This document shows positions 4,869-5,163 of a DNA stretch of 5,163 nt, piece after piece (position 1 is the stretch's first letter; each line of letters begins with the position of its first letter). The translations under genes and the position numbers were made by a program. This DNA comes from Alphaproteobacteria bacterium (GTDB lineage Bacteria > Pseudomonadota > Alphaproteobacteria > JABSOH01 > JABAAW01): positions 1 to 5,163 of the forward strand of contig JABAAD010000010.1 in the NCBI GenBank assembly GCA_014238935.1. Direction: 5' to 3'. The notes under the pieces are model-generated. The model was not told the origin of the DNA and did no database searches. It saw only the letters and a program-made list of their open reading frames with translations.

Positions 4869-5163
4869 CGCAACAGAGAGCATCCTTTTTCGATCTCTGC
4901 TTGGCAGAATCGCGCGATGTCCTTGCGTCCCGGTTTTTTGTGTTTCGTCTCGATAAGCGCGACGGGCTTAGGAGGATGGATATAGATGTCGATCGTGATG
5001 CGATGCAAGCTCAAGACCTCCCAGAGGTGAGGCAAGAAGGGCATTGCGCCATACCATGCGCACACGGGTTCCCAATAGGTGCTCATGGGCATGTTGTCCA
5101 AAAAGCTGTAGCGCAGGCTCAAGGGTTGTAAGGTCAAGTTTCGCGTGTCTTGCGATTCGAGGG
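4856..5163 (-). CDS. PlsC-like lysophospholipid acyltransferase (C-terminal part, cut by window edge)
   Basis: 101 C-terminal residues are visible and the frame stays open to the right edge, so the 5' part lies outside. The segment QPLSLRYSFLDNMPM followed by WEPVCAWYGAMPFLPHLWEVL, a short beta-rich ITIDIYIHPP stretch and a final basic helix (KKPGRKDIARFCQAEIEKG) matches the tail of 1-acyl-sn-glycerol-3-phosphate acyltransferases, which make phosphatidic acid at the membrane. The catalytic HX4D and the other acyltransferase motifs would lie upstream and cannot be checked. The usual WYGD is WYGA here. A TTG at 5137 could be mistaken for a start, but conserved sequence continues upstream of it. 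The family can also acylate other lipids such as lyso-ornithine lipid, so I give no gene symbol. It overlaps the opposing glycosylase gene by 13 bases. Confidence 0.82.
   Translation of the reverse strand, partial: LESQDTRNLTLQPLSLRYSFLDNMPMSTYWEPVCAWYGAMPFLPHLWEVLSLHRITIDIYIHPPKPVALIETKHKKPGRKDIARFCQAEIEKGCSLLRYGG

Noticed and set aside
4299..4883. 194-codon minus-strand open frame opposite the Tag-family gene
   Set aside because: It is antisense to a gene with conserved zinc and catalytic residues and lacks any recognisable motif.
4856..5137. A complete short gene starting at TTG 5137
   Set aside because: Conserved acyltransferase-like sequence continues in frame upstream to the window edge, so it is a truncated larger gene.

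Overview
The window is a compact, gene-dense piece of a bacterial chromosome carrying housekeeping genes. There is no gene-free stretch longer than about 125 bases. By eye I see no tRNA, rRNA, CRISPR array, insertion sequence or phage gene. The lineage is most likely Alphaproteobacteria: the YebC N-terminus, the methylmalonyl-CoA epimerase followed directly by a DUF1467-type small membrane protein, the style of the Tag-family glycosylase and the tail of the PlsC-like acyltransferase all look alphaproteobacterial. Base composition is moderately GC-rich with very frequent GCGCGC. I cannot name the order or genus.

Left part (1-3402), read leftward: an apparent operon in the order small unrecognised membrane protein, ppa (inorganic pyrophosphatase), yebC, ruvC, ruvA, ruvB. 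The ruvB gene runs off the left edge. ruvC/ruvA and ruvA/ruvB each overlap by an ATGA, so RuvC resolvase and the RuvAB branch-migration motor are translationally coupled. They act together on Holliday junctions. YebC next to ruvCAB is a common arrangement, whereas a pyrophosphatase and a small membrane protein ahead of it are less usual.

Centre (3403-3527): a 125-bp divergent intergenic region with a possible leftward promoter and a short perfect dyad.

Right part (3528-4868), read rightward: methylmalonyl-CoA epimerase, a DUF1467-type membrane protein overlapping it by GTGA and, after a 55-bp gap holding a perfect 13-bp tandem duplication, a divergent DNA-3-methyladenine glycosylase I. A leftward gene enters from the right edge (4856-5163). 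It is the C-terminal part of a PlsC-like lysophospholipid acyltransferase and overlaps the glycosylase gene tail to tail by 13 bp.

I did not find a novel multi-gene system. The points most worth a second look are a (Ser-Ser-Ala-His)x4 tandem repeat in the RuvA linker, a His at the third catalytic position of RuvC, changed base-pocket aromatics in the Tag-family protein, the unrecognised membrane protein at the head of the ppa-yebC-ruvCAB cluster, and the small repeats in the junctions.
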